Counted from the first letter of the stretch, positions 51,801 to 58,134 are shown. The stretch is DNA of 64,000 nucleotides from Polaribacter tangerinus (GCF_038024095.1 NZ_CP150668.1:1240001-1304000); one strand, 5' to 3'. Made by a program: numbers and translations. Notes: generated by a model not told the origin, from the sequence alone.

Positions 51801-54800
51801 GGGAGTGGTTTTGTAACTACCGTAAATGAATCTTCTACAAAACAACCAGTAGCGTCGTTAGTAATTCTGTAAGTAATTGTTTGTGTGGTAACTGTATTGA
51901 ATGTAAAAACTTCTTTACTCGAAACCCTACCTGAAATTGCTAAAGTAGGATCTGCTTCCAGATTAGAATACCAAGAGTAAGAATGACCTGCCACAGGATC
52001 TTGCCCTAAGGTTAGCGAATCTCCTAAACAAACAATTGTATTTGGAATATCGGTTATAGAAGGCGTATTATTTACCGTAATTGTTACCGGATTTGACGTA
52101 TCTATTGCACAACTTCCGTTTTGAACAACTGCTCTATAACTTGTTGTTAGAGAAAGATTTGGTAGTGTAAGTGTTGTATTTGTGTTAGAAACATCTGTCC
52201 AATTAACACCGCTATCTTCACTCTTTTGCCACTTTAGTACATTTCCTACTTCATTAGATAAAGTTAGTATTCCACCCAATTCATTTTTACAGATGCTTGA
52301 GACAGTTGGTGTTATTTCACCACCTTTTGAAAGAGGGACAACAGCTACAAAAGCTGATGAAGAAAACTTACCAGGTGCCGAACCACTTTTTACAAATGCT
52401 CTGTAATATAAAGACGTTTTAGCTTCTGAAACTGTTAACGTATTTGAAGAGTTTGCAATAACCGTATTTCCTGTAGCAAAATCTGCTACTGGAGAGGATT
52501 CCCAATAATTAATTGCTCCAGTAAATGAACTTAGTGTTAAGGTATATGCTGAATCAAAACAAACTGTACCACCACCAGTTAACACTCCACCAGCTGAAAT
52601 AGGAGATATAGTAACTGATACCGGAGTTCGGTTAATACTTTCTACACCATTTACAACTTGAGCAGCATAATAAGTAGTTCCATCAACCAATGGTTGTGAT
52701 GCGCTGTAAGATGTTCCACCAGAACTAAAATTATACCAAACTGGTGTACCAGATCCAGCAATTGTTAAGTCTGCAACTGTAGGGTTTTGGGTAATTATAA
52801 AATTTTGATTTGTAGCTGCAATAGGTGCATCTGGTGTAGGAATAGGTGCATCAATTACAATATTTAAAGAAGGATTTGATATACAACCTTCTGCACTTGT
52901 AACGGTATAATTATAAGTTCCTTCAGATAAATTATTTATGGTGAAGTTACCACCAGAATTAGTAATTGTACTTCCGTTTGCTGTATTGGTTAATGTCCAG
53001 CTGCCTGATGTCGGCAAACCAGAAAGTTTTACAGATCCTGTAGTTGTAGTGCCAGCCGGCTGCACGATGGCTCCTATAATTGGTGCCGATTGTGTTGGGA
53101 TGTTATTTATGGTTATTGGAGTAGTAAGTTCAGAATCGCAAATAGCATTTGATACTTTAAAACTATAAGATCCTGGTAATAATCCATTTATTGTAAAAGT
53201 AGTACCACTGTTTGAATACTTGTTATTATTAGCAAGGTTTGTTAGCGTCCAATTACCAGATGGCAAGTTGTTCAAAGTTACACTACCAGTAGCTAAAGTA
53301 CAAGTAGGTTGTGTAACACTAAATACCGAAGGTGTATTTGGAATGTCATTAACATTTACTGTAATTTTAGAACGCGCACTTTCGCAGCCAAAATTACTAG
53401 TTTCACTTACATAATAATAAGTTGTACCAATAACATTTGTATTTACTATTGGTGGCGTTGTAGATGCTGTTCCTCCAGTTGGTGTTGCATACCATTTTAA
53501 GGTTCCAGATACAGCAGTTACTGCAGAAAGTGGATCTGGAGTATCTCCCTTACAATAAAAAATATTAGCAATAACTGATGGCGCTGCAGGAATTGATTTT
53601 ACAGTAACTGTTACTTGTGCTCTCGGGCCTTCACAACCATTTATAGTTTCGCTAACATAAAAATTAAATGTACCTATAGATGAAGTTTCCGGCACATAAA
53701 AAGTACCTAAAAAATTTCCACCCGTTAAAGCATCATAAATTTTTGGGTTGTTCAACGATGGAAATGAAAGTGGTGTAGGAGCGTCAAATTGACAATAATT
53801 TAGTATATTGTTTGATACAACTGGAGCAGATGGTGCTGAATTAACAATAACCACTATTTCGGAAAGCTCACTCTCGCATCCGTTGGCACTAACCTGACTA
53901 ACAAAATAAGAAAAGGTGCCAGATACAGAAGTATTTGGTGTTGGTGCACTTGGCAATAATGCTTTTGTTTCATTATACCACTTTAAGCTATTACCTGTAT
54001 CTAAGCCTGCAGTTAGTGTACTTGAATTATCATTTAAGCAATATATGAGTGGTGTAGTAACTTCTGGTGCATTCGGAGCAGCTTTTACTTGAGCCGTTAC
54101 AGTAGTTGCAACCTCTAGATTGTTACAAACAGTATTGTTTACAGAAACTAACGAAACGATAACATTTGTTGTGGCATTAGAAACCACTATGCTTGCCTTA
54201 CCTGTATTGTCTAATGTTTTATTTTTTAAAGCTCCACTATTAATTGTATAACCAACATTTGCCTCTGGAGTTCCAGAAAGAGAAAAAGTAACTGTATTAC
54301 CTGAACAAGTTACTGCTGAGGGTGCTGATATTGTTACCGTTGGCTTGTCTACAACATTTACAGTGAAACTAGTAGTTTTTTCGCAACCATCTGCTCCTTT
54401 ACCTGTAACTGAGTAGGTTGTAGTAGCATTTGGAGAGACTATTTTGGAGTTTGTTGTAACAAAACCCTCTCCCCAATTGTAAAAATCTGCCCCGCTTGCA
54501 GTAAGTGTAGTTTCTTCTCCTTTACATATAGTTAAATCTCCAGTAATAGTTACATTTGGTAGTTGGCTTGTTATTACCTCAATTGCTGACCTTTCGCTTT
54601 CACAACCATCTATCGTTTGAGTAACGTAATAAAAATTAGTCCCTGCAAAATCAGTCGATGGAACAGGTGCAACTTCACTAAAAGTACCACCAGCAGCTGC
54701 TGTATACCATTTTAAATTTGTCCCTGAAGCTTCAAGTGCTATTGGGGTTTCGTTTAAACAATAGTTAACCGGTGAAGTAACATTTGGCTTTGATGCAGGT

Positions 54801-55207
54801 TCAGTAACTACTACTTCAATTTCTGAGGTGGTTACTGTACCGTCTGCATCAGTAATTTGGCATGTATATTTACCAGCATCCGAGGTAGTTGAACTAGTTA
54901 TTTGTAATTTATTTGATGAAGATCCTTTTATTCTTACACCATCTGATACATCAATATTATCTTTTTTCCATAAATACGTTACAGTACCATTACCAGTTAC
55001 TTCAACTTCTAAAACTATTGGGTTTCCTAAACACACATTGGTGTTTGGAGATAAACGTGTAATATTTGGATTGGGAATTTCTTCTACAAAATCAATTAAT
55101 GGTTGTGTAGAATTTACTAATACAGGTACGGTATTCGCACTAGTTTTAGCTACTAATAGCAGTATAAGGCTTGTAAAAACAAACCTCATCAGGGGGGATC
55201 TATTCAT
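36869..55207 (-). CDS. 6112-residue SprB-like surface adhesin, T9SS type B
   Basis: One uninterrupted frame of 18.3 kb. A signal peptide occupies 1-24. The N-terminal part (to about residue 1200) holds Ig-like modules, including several with LKWYxxxxGG and CESxRS. About 30 tandem repeats of roughly 92 residues follow (pattern W-S-S/T-x-G-x-G-x-F ... P-x-Y-x-P-S-x-x-D-I-x-x-G-x-V-x-L-T-L ... S-P-C ... I-C-E), then four PKD-like units, seven repeats with NTSIGL and FTITVNPSA, and six with LTISGTPT. The end carries GRGASIMPPNAFSPNNDRIN and WDNW-type gliding-motility C-terminal sequence (YIYDNWGNVVYEV), a T9SS type B signal. Regular Cys in each repeat may form disulfides. The SprF-like partner is next to it. 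Roles in gliding or attachment are inferred from the family. Confidence 0.93.
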   Translation of the reverse strand: MNRSPLMRFVFTSLILLLVAKTSANTVPVLVNSTQPLIDFVEEIPNPNITRLSPNTNVCLGNPIVLEVEVTGNGTVTYLWKKDNIDVSDGVRIKGSSSNKLQITSSTTSDAGKYTCQITDADGTVTTSEIEVVVTEPASKPNVTSPVNYCLNETPIALEASGTNLKWYTAAAGGTFSEVAPVPSTDFAGTNFYYVTQTIDGCESERSAIEVITSQLPNVTITGDLTICKGEETTLTASGADFYNWGEGFVTTNSKIVSPNATTTYSVTGKGADGCEKTTSFTVNVVDKPTVTISAPSAVTCSGNTVTFSLSGTPEANVGYTINSGALKNKTLDNTGKASIVVSNATTNVIVSLVSVNNTVCNNLEVATTVTAQVKAAPNAPEVTTPLIYCLNDNSSTLTAGLDTGNSLKWYNETKALLPSAPTPNTSVSGTFSYFVSQVSANGCESELSEIVVIVNSAPSAPVVSNNILNYCQFDAPTPLSFPSLNNPKIYDALTGGNFLGTFYVPETSSIGTFNFYVSETINGCEGPRAQVTVTVKSIPAAPSVIANIFYCKGDTPDPLSAVTAVSGTLKWYATPTGGTASTTPPIVNTNVIGTTYYYVSETSNFGCESARSKITVNVNDIPNTPSVFSVTQPTCTLATGSVTLNNLPSGNWTLTNLANNNKYSNSGTTFTINGLLPGSYSFKVSNAICDSELTTPITINNIPTQSAPIIGAIVQPAGTTTTGSVKLSGLPTSGSWTLTNTANGSTITNSGGNFTINNLSEGTYNYTVTSAEGCISNPSLNIVIDAPIPTPDAPIAATNQNFIITQNPTVADLTIAGSGTPVWYNFSSGGTSYSASQPLVDGTTYYAAQVVNGVESINRTPVSVTISPISAGGVLTGGGTVCFDSAYTLTLSSFTGAINYWESSPVADFATGNTVIANSSNTLTVSEAKTSLYYRAFVKSGSAPGKFSSSAFVAVVPLSKGGEITPTVSSICKNELGGILTLSNEVGNVLKWQKSEDSGVNWTDVSNTNTTLTLPNLSLTTSYRAVVQNGSCAIDTSNPVTITVNNTPSITDIPNTIVCLGDSLTLGQDPVAGHSYSWYSNLEADPTLAISGRVSSKEVFTFNTVTTQTITYRITNDATGCFVEDSFTVVTKPLPEAKVIADSEICEGESIAIGKSSVLGNSYLWSSVPAGFTSTVSNPTVTPLVTTTYTLVETTPNGCSTTNEVTITVQPKPVISILGAPEVTMCEKDTDIQLQATVSNYTANSYEWSNITGEGAFDDVNAKNPTYRPSANDINRGFVIVQLSVTGSGDCSQKYSEEVLITIDKAPIANAGSTVTTCGTNSVVLDATATLNATSLVWEKPFGVTGTLDTTDPYKPVFTPSATDVAIGGTLTFKLNAISGNSCSTDTANVEVIITPPPVVEIAPNTATICETENYIFSSTDITVNNTNNTTYSWSKGTGDGKFTDTSTLVPTYIPGPNDIANGTVTLTLSASGNSPCSIPGNDSLILNIEKKPVVNAGPDNLVCNSGAIIVSGASIQNAGNILWKSSGSGFFEDATLENPRYIPSTTDLNSTLTFTVEVTPTSGCSLAKVTDTVLYTINAAPTVDAIGNATICETTTNYQLKATVTNSSEILWTTSNGTGTFDNNSVNEPIYTPSLGDIAQGSVTFKVTVSNDGCADVSDVTVLTIQKSPTANAGMDKQICQGESVSINGTVSNASSYKWSHSGLGSLVDDETLTPTYISSPTESGKVILTLRANAKSPCGSFVDSQMSIFITAEPSVNAGTDATICENDSFTVSSANSLNTSGIQWSSDGDGTFQTGSDTTLTPTYIPGTNDKNVGKVILTMTGIKNAPCNMDAKDAMELTINKIPTINVITPNVDLCVDTATFQIADIVIDHYDTLLWETSGTGNFGGLEATPKPIYYPTPADYEQGAVTLTLTASRNPLNCNTSASATIVLNFKEKPIVDAGPISAEVCEGFSYNTKALASESNTAVLSWSSDGTGTWSSPTPNSLDETYTPSSADFDRGFVNLTLQGKAMAPCTDIVTDVIRLDLQKMPVITVPTAAEVCATENSYAIGGVSISPATAFDATSVKWETSGTGTFSPSGDALNPIYNPSSADIAAGNVTLSISVDPLVPCATTVTESFVLNITPKPIVNAGISLTECDVPFQITTASFTNTTVDRIEWTNGTSDGTFDADNIIDPIYTPGSADLAAGFVELTLTGYAKGSCTENMISKTTITFVSSPKVTVVTPQNIICENDVNVTILGTSVTDEKSLLWTSNTGTSIGNPTTLSPLITPSAADISNGFVELTLTATPNSPCGKDVTETVRIPIQKSPVIDPGASQEICEGAVIVTSDATASNVTNLVWSNNGGDGKFTTSITNPVAEYQPGPTEIANGIVELVLTADAVSPCVGTISKSVNHSITKNPIVTFTENEQTICASEPSFTVPASFVTVTNLSSVATYSWSTSGNVANLTGANTLTPTYAPTLADIAAGFVNLTLTVNPKSPCSNQLVKTLKLNIAPKATISFTDDGFFCEGTPKTLSAEFQNHDASTIRWSIVSGTGTLSGANTETAVYTPAADSETVTLKISVQGNGVCNEVIEKEFTMATVKTPVVTMSTTETTVCSTQATYNLTGNSTVNPLDTVLWTKVSPVETGNFSDPRVLNPSYTFSAADISNGFVILRLTATSAAPCEKTDYEEIKITIDKAPTATITSPAIVCEGEPYIATVSNPDGNIISWTEVNGNHGSFVSGSSDTATFNQLSGNKENFEIQLTSTSTNNCATKVETIIVQVVPKPTITIQNNSQQNCSTETFTISGVTVNNAASIIWTVDGSGSSDGFSNPTEENPTFTPTPAQLTAGQVVLRVTANAVPTCGSSFDVSDTITLNFDPAHEVSFTAPSSICENDSISLVGLAPNSSSISWSSSSTTATIGFSKPTDLNSTYTPSALDISLGKVTLTLTGISNTNCPVATSSVEVLIEKQPIANAGAPVTICENTPEYQVNDASASNYDVSDANAINWTIIGNATIKAGTENTLNPIVVPNANSSGILLLTLQVNGFSSCNTVVTDTKEIKVAASPVVAIPVTKTICEGESLTLSNSEVSVSNAANILWSSSNGLGTFTPSNTAATIYTPDEGQTGLVDLIIKVNEGNGVCATVSKAMQLNIVPKPTVNAGTGGTICVTDTFTVSDASLANYSNYTWSISGPAKIISGANSLTPVIASDAGATGTAIVTLTAFGNSPCGLTVSDSFNIAINPAPQVDAGLDAILCEGTASYQLEGTSIQGDSSTTYSWSTNGNGTLQTTSNPLKPIYIPVSTDFNSASGSKEITFTLTAISNNGCTDATDNVVVTAIAKPIVNAGNDIFDICEQTSIVLSNAVASNYSSISWSTSGNGTFDYSSSTINPTYILGSDDTTSVTLTLSALPNTNCTQTPVSDSMVINLNQNSSLTLDTSEVTMCGETFTLPDLITLNNAKSILWTNVTGASGAIGALTNATTETPTFTPSAAEIANGFVLLKVTTQPEDGCSNIVSETVKVILQPKADVEAGDDLSFCAGEEIIINNNNASVLHSSVYRWSHNGKGKIDPSTINSLNPRYIPSSNESGTIEFTLTANNESPCLGSVSDNVEITIKPQPTITLGPDFSTCEGTTINILNAEATNVDVISWSSSQNNDGTSAASYVSGSFNDPNTINPTYTPSQDDIDLGYVYLNVIASNSACGTTVSEVLKVTISEGVGVFAGANSAICENESYKLDGATSNTTDVIWSAAQNSNGVSLSTYQPGTFSNETSINPKYTPSIDDIARGFVYLTIKGTGATTCSTKTHTLKLTIIKNPTVTASDIEMCVINTTGIALNGSGTNYKNLSWSIVSGPGKIIAGKYYSDLTSDITTNQIARLRLVATPLSDCGTNAVQEISVNIQPLPTVDAGDDGAACYIPGQSIAPFTISNTKVLNASAFNWSTNGADSGNFTTGSTVVYESYSDECVKEVLTLTATGEGACSAETVSDSVIFTVNCAVPTLGSITGDATVCQETSGVSYSVPFNPNVNTYNWQVPTGATIVSGEGTNAITVNYGNAAISGTVSVNGVSGCGSSATESLVVTVNDVPTAAVVSGAQKVCVGTTETYTASTIDNAISYKWTLPDGSTTETTTNTLSYLFSTSAVSGNITVTGRNSCGLGVTSPPLAINVSSPSILTSTKTPTAICGDETFTYSPTATILGSSFSWKRAAITGIANAASSGVGIIDEVLTNISSSTIPVQYEITTTSPSGCESTEIVTVNVYAVPRLTSANSSVAICSGDEFIYDPTASETGVINWSRASVAGIDEAGSSGTNLIKETLTNTTNSPVIVTYSLTLPKNSNGCSGNPISFDVIVNPTPKVTPVVSQNYCAGENVNVSFSSPNLGGNLKYRWTNNNTTIGLAANGISTNLSFIASNSTNNSQVATIEVTPIFENGGVSCEGLKESFTITVNPKGQVAPIISQIVCDGDVTSPIDFTTSGLGSNTTYKWQNSNTSIGLSASGEGNIPAFTALNNGTTKEVATIIVTPYFDDNGILCAGEDKTFTITVNPEAKVTNPGSLVTCNGANFEYTFSSPISTGTVTYTWENNNTAIGLNSSGTQSKLEFAAVNNSLFPITAEIKVTPTYSNGGVSCVGNQEVFTITVNPSADVNNPSDKVVCSNSFTAPIVFTSTNNAGATTYKWINSDSSIGLPTSGVGNINPFLATNTTNSPKTATIRVTPFYNNGGASCEGPSKEFTITVNPSASLNQPVSQTVCNGEPFNFTTFTTDNLGGNTTYTWTNSNISIGLPSSGIGNISSFTAINNTATPQIATIEVTPTYTSNGVTCSGLVKTFTLTVNPSAKVIPPASKAVCNNEEVSKIIFNSPNTLGTTSYSWTNNNTSIGLGANGIGNIPAFTAVNNGLSPITATITVTPTFTYNGVTCVGTSEDFTITVNPSADIVQPADLAVCNGQVVSSVSFNSNNSGGLVTYVWENDNPSIGLAVSDSGNLPSFTAINNGVTPEIATIKVTALYENSGKVCSTAKSFKITVNSSPSATVTGLNNYSVCQNETAPVITFLGSDGVAPYTFEYQINGGAIQQVSSIGTSNFATVVIPTANFGTKEITLLTVKDASNTACSSTNITLPNKAFVEIEQKGAILPQDASTINQILCEQTPLNPIVFSIEGAAKSAFVTGLPSGITANYNDASKTLTISGQPRSTGVFNYTVHTAGSINGCDSTFEGSIEVKSDDVITELTPEVINQDLCACETITPISFNLGGGATGGDVTFTSNIPSGIVWSIDSNILTISGSSCDEGTFNYTVNSYGICEGTSVEGTLKISKTSEVSLATANANIEVCEGSAIATPIKFETSSSTDTLVISPSTPNGITFNPTTGILSGTPTEAGVYNYTVTTSSGCSNALSGTVTVNSAQELTYISGNLDQISCLNSPLDAISYAASNSVTDVSIVPSLPEGIDYTLNAGILTISGTPTSATSIPQNYTITTVGTCGTSVVENFKLEVRKEATITVLSDAETIEQSICQSTEITPIKFTIGGSATGIEVLNLPDNLTVTLDSATGVYTIEGAPIGFGTFNFSVTTTGCAVTQLFAVTNINSNVSIDLTSAPETDNQQLCQTNFNVPITPIVYNVVGATDVQVSDLPAGISSVFDASSGELTISGIPTSSGIFNYAISTSPCSVIKTGILKIGTPISVTNEQVTQLSCFNSNDGAISVTLNGGVQSDSGLYAIKWSGPNGFMENKTTISGLLPGTYTLSGTDAIGCEIPIKTYVIEEVSPVKVSLLSSTNQSCNGTLGCANFDFSGGSGIYEGFKLQFLNPVTENLENVSVANNNYFNVCNLKAGAYYMTATDSKGCSSEPFSFTINDFSSLSISSVDLDEDLCAGNPGNIRVQVASLDPSLSFYYNDVLVVSEFIGNKTYKLSINNPTSPTAELKVKNDQDCWVTETINTTITDPTFEYTSLGLESYGSVDVNETVTFTNGVDLEDIPRDYKYIVWDFGDNTPFKVFFNPEDLIPNSQGNSFKTVFHTYKIDGIYNVSLTVYNSAGCSKTVSELISVGRGASIMPPNAFSPNNDRINDVFRPLLVGVSTVSMYIYDNWGNVVYEVSSEVESLPEDWGWNGIQKGQDVPVKGTYRYFIKATSIRGEKLEKTGQLLLIN
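38260..39905 (-). repeat. Six tandem about 91-residue repeats (ISGTPT class) in the adhesin
   Basis: Each unit has Q-x-x-C-x-x-x-x-x-x-P-I-x-F near its start, then LPxGI, LTISGTPT and G-x-F-N-Y-T-V. They are the repeat class nearest the C-terminal type B domain. Boundaries are approximate. Confidence 0.75.
40200..42220 (-). repeat. Seven tandem about 96-residue repeats (SIGL class) in the adhesin
   Basis: Units share V-C-N-G, T-Y-x-W-x-N-x-N-T-S-I-G-L, IPAFTAxNN, ATIxVTPxY, VTCxG and FTITVNPSA. They are the best conserved repeat class in this gene, suggesting recent duplication or gene conversion. Boundaries are approximate. Confidence 0.8.
43270..51560 (-). repeat. About 30 tandem about 92-residue repeats (SprB-like) in the adhesin
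   Basis: Counted by the recurring W..(S/T)xGxGxF, YxPSxxDI, LTLTA..SPC and ICE blocks. The units have diverged but keep spacing and the two Cys, so the array is old. Boundaries are approximate. Confidence 0.75.
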
Positions 55208-55238
55208 TATTTCTTAGCTAAAGATTAATCAATACTAA

Positions 55239-55269
55239 TTGTTAACAAATATATAAAAATTGTTAACAA
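55239..55269. promoter_or_regulatory. Two TTGTTAACAA palindromes 21 bp apart
   Basis: The perfect palindrome occurs at 55239-55248 and 55260-55269, again with starts exactly 21 bp apart. They flank and overlap the -7 box of the giant adhesin promoter, a position suited to repression. Confidence 0.6.
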
Positions 55270-55274
55270 CACAA
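55246..55274 (-). promoter_or_regulatory. Promoter of the giant adhesin operon
   Basis: On the minus strand TTG (55274-55272), 18 bp, then TATATTTG (55253-55246). Start of transcription is expected near 55240, leaving a leader of about 30 nt before ATG 55207. Confidence 0.6.
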
Positions 55275-55395
55275 TAAACTAAGTGCTAAATTTTTTTGAA
55301 TTAACCTATTACAACTAAACTTTAATTGATTGGATTAAAATTGATTAATTTAGCAAAGTTTTATGTAATCTATTCAATAAGAAACATCTGGCGAT

Positions 55396-56847
55396 ATGAC
55401 TAAATTTTTCCTCCTTATCTTTATATTCCTTTCTTTAAATTTTGGATACAGTCAAAAAAAGATACCTAAAACACAATCTGAAATTAGCTTTCAGTCAGAT
55501 AATTTTAAGAACAAAAAAGTATATTTGGTAAGTTATTATGGGAATTATAAGATGTTGCAAGACTCTGCAATAGCGAATAATAACGGTGAATTATCATTCA
55601 AAAAAAATAAAAAATATACAGAAGGACTTTACCTATTGGTAAATACTAACCGAGAGATTGAACTCGAATTTTTAATGGATTATGAACAACGCTTTCGTAT
55701 AAAGGTAGATAAACAAAAAGGGGAAGCCCAACAAATTTTAAATTCTCCTCTAAATACAGATTTTCAAAATTTAAACATATTTTCTTTAGAGAAAAATAAC
55801 AAAATTAATCTCTTAAAAAAGAAAATACTCACTACTCAAAAATTTGCAGATCGTAAAAACATTTATGAAAGTATTGATATACTGAATCATGAAATTAATG
55901 AGTACAAAAACAACTACATAAATAATAATAACAACACACTTTCTCTCTTTTTAAAACTAAGTGCTCCTATTGATGATTTTTCTTCTAAACCCGCAAACAG
56001 GGTTTTAAAATCTAAGAAAGATTCTTTATTATATTTAAAAGAAAACTGCTTTAAAGGAATCGATTTTAGTGATGAAAGAATACTTGTAAATCCATTTTTA
56101 GAGAAAAAAATTACAGGGTATTTAGATTATTTAATTGCAAAAAACCCTAAAAGTATTACAAAAGAAGCAATATCAATATTAGAAAAATCTAGGCAAAAAG
56201 ACCCTGAAAATAGCAACGTTTTTAAATACTTAAGTCTATATATTTTAAACAAGTATATAACACCAAAACAAATGGGAAACGACCAGGTTTTTGTAACTCT
56301 TTACGAAAAGTATTTTAAAGACAAAAGCCACAATTGGTTGCAAAACTCTCAGAAAGAACTCTTTAAAAAAAATTATTATTTTTTAAAGAACAACCAAATT
56401 GGTAAAAAAGGTCGAAATTTATATATGAGTACAAAAAATAAAGAACCAATAAACTTATATGACATAAAAGCTACTTTTACAATTCTTGTTTTTTGGGACC
56501 CTAATTGCGAGTATTGTAAAGTAGAACTTCCTAAATTGAATACACTTTACAAGAAAAATTGGTCTAAAAATGATGTTAAAATATTTGCCATAAATTTAAA
56601 AGAAAAAGAATACAGTGCATGGCAAAAATTTATTAAAGAAAATAATTTAAATAACTGGACAAATGTTTTTGTGCCAAGTAATGTATCTACCAAATACTCG
56701 AAAGAAGAATTAAATTTCCAACAACATTATAATGTAACTAAAACTCCTATTTTTTATTTATTAGATCGAAATAAAAACATAATTGCTAAAGATATAGATC
56801 CTAAGAACTACAGTCAAATAATGGCAAATTATATGCAAATGAACTAA
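55396..56847 (+). CDS. TlpA-like thioredoxin-fold lipoprotein or secreted oxidoreductase
   Basis: Signal peptide 1-20 (FGYSQ). The first about 340 residues form a DUF4369-like beta region and a Lys-rich helical region, common in Bacteroidetes TlpA proteins. The C-terminal thioredoxin domain (about 345-483) has TFTILVFWDPNCEYCKVELP with the redox pair Cys371-Cys374 and a later TPIFYLLDRN containing the cis-Pro. Predicted role: thiol-disulfide exchange in the periplasm, perhaps for extracellular proteins such as the Cys-containing adhesin next door. The latter link is speculation from adjacency. Its stop codon shares CTAA with the convergent gene. Confidence 0.88.
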   Translation: MTKFFLLIFIFLSLNFGYSQKKIPKTQSEISFQSDNFKNKKVYLVSYYGNYKMLQDSAIANNNGELSFKKNKKYTEGLYLLVNTNREIELEFLMDYEQRFRIKVDKQKGEAQQILNSPLNTDFQNLNIFSLEKNNKINLLKKKILTTQKFADRKNIYESIDILNHEINEYKNNYINNNNNTLSLFLKLSAPIDDFSSKPANRVLKSKKDSLLYLKENCFKGIDFSDERILVNPFLEKKITGYLDYLIAKNPKSITKEAISILEKSRQKDPENSNVFKYLSLYILNKYITPKQMGNDQVFVTLYEKYFKDKSHNWLQNSQKELFKKNYYFLKNNQIGKKGRNLYMSTKNKEPINLYDIKATFTILVFWDPNCEYCKVELPKLNTLYKKNWSKNDVKIFAINLKEKEYSAWQKFIKENNLNNWTNVFVPSNVSTKYSKEELNFQQHYNVTKTPIFYLLDRNKNIIAKDIDPKNYSQIMANYMQMN

Positions 56848-57350
56848 CAGTTGCGCACAACAAAATCGTGTAAAATTTTCATTTGATCTTTTCCTGTTTC
56901 CTTGCCAATCTTTCCTAAAAAATAGAGAAAAATCCAAAGAAGTGGTAAAAAAAGTAACATTACAATAGGTAACACAATACTTTCATCAAGTGAAATTCTA
57001 GTAAATAATAATACTAAAAAACCTAAAAAAGAAATACCAACAATAAAATGAACAAACATAAAAAGTGTCCAAACTTGAGGTTTAGGTCCAAAAAGACCCT
57101 TTATAGTCGTTTTGTTATCTGAGGTTTCCAATAGTTCTAATTGCAATTGTGGCGACCAAAAATGTTCTTCTTTTTTAGGAACACTTATAAAAATATGATC
57201 GTCTACAAAAGTACCTCTAAGTTTTGTTGTATTTAAATTTAATGCCTCTTTAAATTGAGTTAGTACATGCTCTTTTCGACGTTCTAGCTGAATAGAAAAT
57301 CGAGGTCTTAAAAAAATTTCACTATTTCTCTGTTCTTTAATTGCTGACAT
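56844..57350 (-). CDS. Small membrane protein with two TM helices, unknown function
   Basis: 168 residues. The soluble N-terminal half (RPRFSIQLERRKEHVL, IFISVPKKEEHFWSPQL) is followed by two hydrophobic helices (about 95-117, VHFIVGISFLGFLVLLF, and about 125-146, LPIVMLLFLPLLWIFLYFL) and a short charged tail. I do not recognise a named family. It starts directly after the SIMPL protein stop region on the same strand (no gap), so the two form an operon. Confidence 0.75.
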   Translation of the reverse strand: MSAIKEQRNSEIFLRPRFSIQLERRKEHVLTQFKEALNLNTTKLRGTFVDDHIFISVPKKEEHFWSPQLQLELLETSDNKTTIKGLFGPKPQVWTLFMFVHFIVGISFLGFLVLLFTRISLDESIVLPIVMLLFLPLLWIFLYFLGKIGKETGKDQMKILHDFVVRNC

Positions 57351-58079
57351 TTATTTAGACTTATAATCTAGTTTCATGGTTATAGAGGCTGTTTTCTCTT
57401 TCGAGGAGGTATTAAAAGTACCTCCCCAAGAGTAGTCTTCTTTAGAGTTTTGCCCAGTAATTTGAAAAATACCCATTTTAGCAGAAATTAAATGCCCTAA
57501 TTTTCCACCAGAATTCTCAGCTATTTTCTCGGCTCTTGCTTTTGCATCTGCTGTTGCTTTAGAAATCATTTCTATTTTTAAATCGGCCAACTTAGTATAA
57601 TAATACCTTGGTGGCTGTGAGTAAAATTGAATTCCCTTGTTTAACAACTCCGTAATTTGTCTAGAAATTTTAGCTACCTCTTCTACATTTTTAGAGTCGA
57701 TTTGTAAATATTGTGTAAGAACATAGCCTAAAAATTGCTCCCCAGCATACTTTCCGTTTTTATACAACGCTTTTTGGTTTTTTCTGCTTTTTACAGCCTT
57801 AAAAACAATTTCACTCTCTTTTAATCCTTTAGACAACAAATAAGAATGTATTATTTTTTTATCTCTTTCTAAGTTATTGTAAGCAGTTTTTAAATTGAGA
57901 CTTTCACTAGAAAAAGAACCTTCCCATACAATTAAGTCTGAAGTAAAATCTGCATTTCCTAGACCTGTTACAGAAATTGTTCCTTGGCCACTGTTTCTAT
58001 TTATAATTGCGTTACCAAGTAAATACGCCGCTAGAATTATTGCCAATGAAAAAACAATGGCATTTAAATTATTTTTCAT
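57351..58079 (-). CDS. SIMPL (DUF541) domain protein
   Basis: One N-terminal membrane segment (about 7-27, AIVFSLAIILAAYLLGNAI), then a SIMPL domain: GTISVTGLGNADFTSDLIVW, the helix LKTAYNNLERDKKIIHSYL, LKESEIVFKAV, and KADAKARAEKIAENSGGKLG-like block near 175-195. The family includes periplasmic proteins such as E. coli YggE linked to reduced oxidative stress; biochemical function is poorly defined. Length 242 is normal. First gene of a two-gene leftward operon, divergent from der. Confidence 0.9.
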   Translation of the reverse strand: MKNNLNAIVFSLAIILAAYLLGNAIINRNSGQGTISVTGLGNADFTSDLIVWEGSFSSESLNLKTAYNNLERDKKIIHSYLLSKGLKESEIVFKAVKSRKNQKALYKNGKYAGEQFLGYVLTQYLQIDSKNVEEVAKISRQITELLNKGIQFYSQPPRYYYTKLADLKIEMISKATADAKARAEKIAENSGGKLGHLISAKMGIFQITGQNSKEDYSWGGTFNTSSKEKTASITMKLDYKSK

Positions 58080-58134
58080 GATAGTTCGTTTAAGTACCCA
58101 ATAAAGTTATAACAAATAATCGTATGTTAAATTG

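Noticed and set aside
36948..55217. Many rightward open frames of 60-130 codons opposite the adhesin gene
   Set aside because: They are low-complexity mirror frames of a repetitive gene, lack start signals and family motifs, and recur with the repeats.
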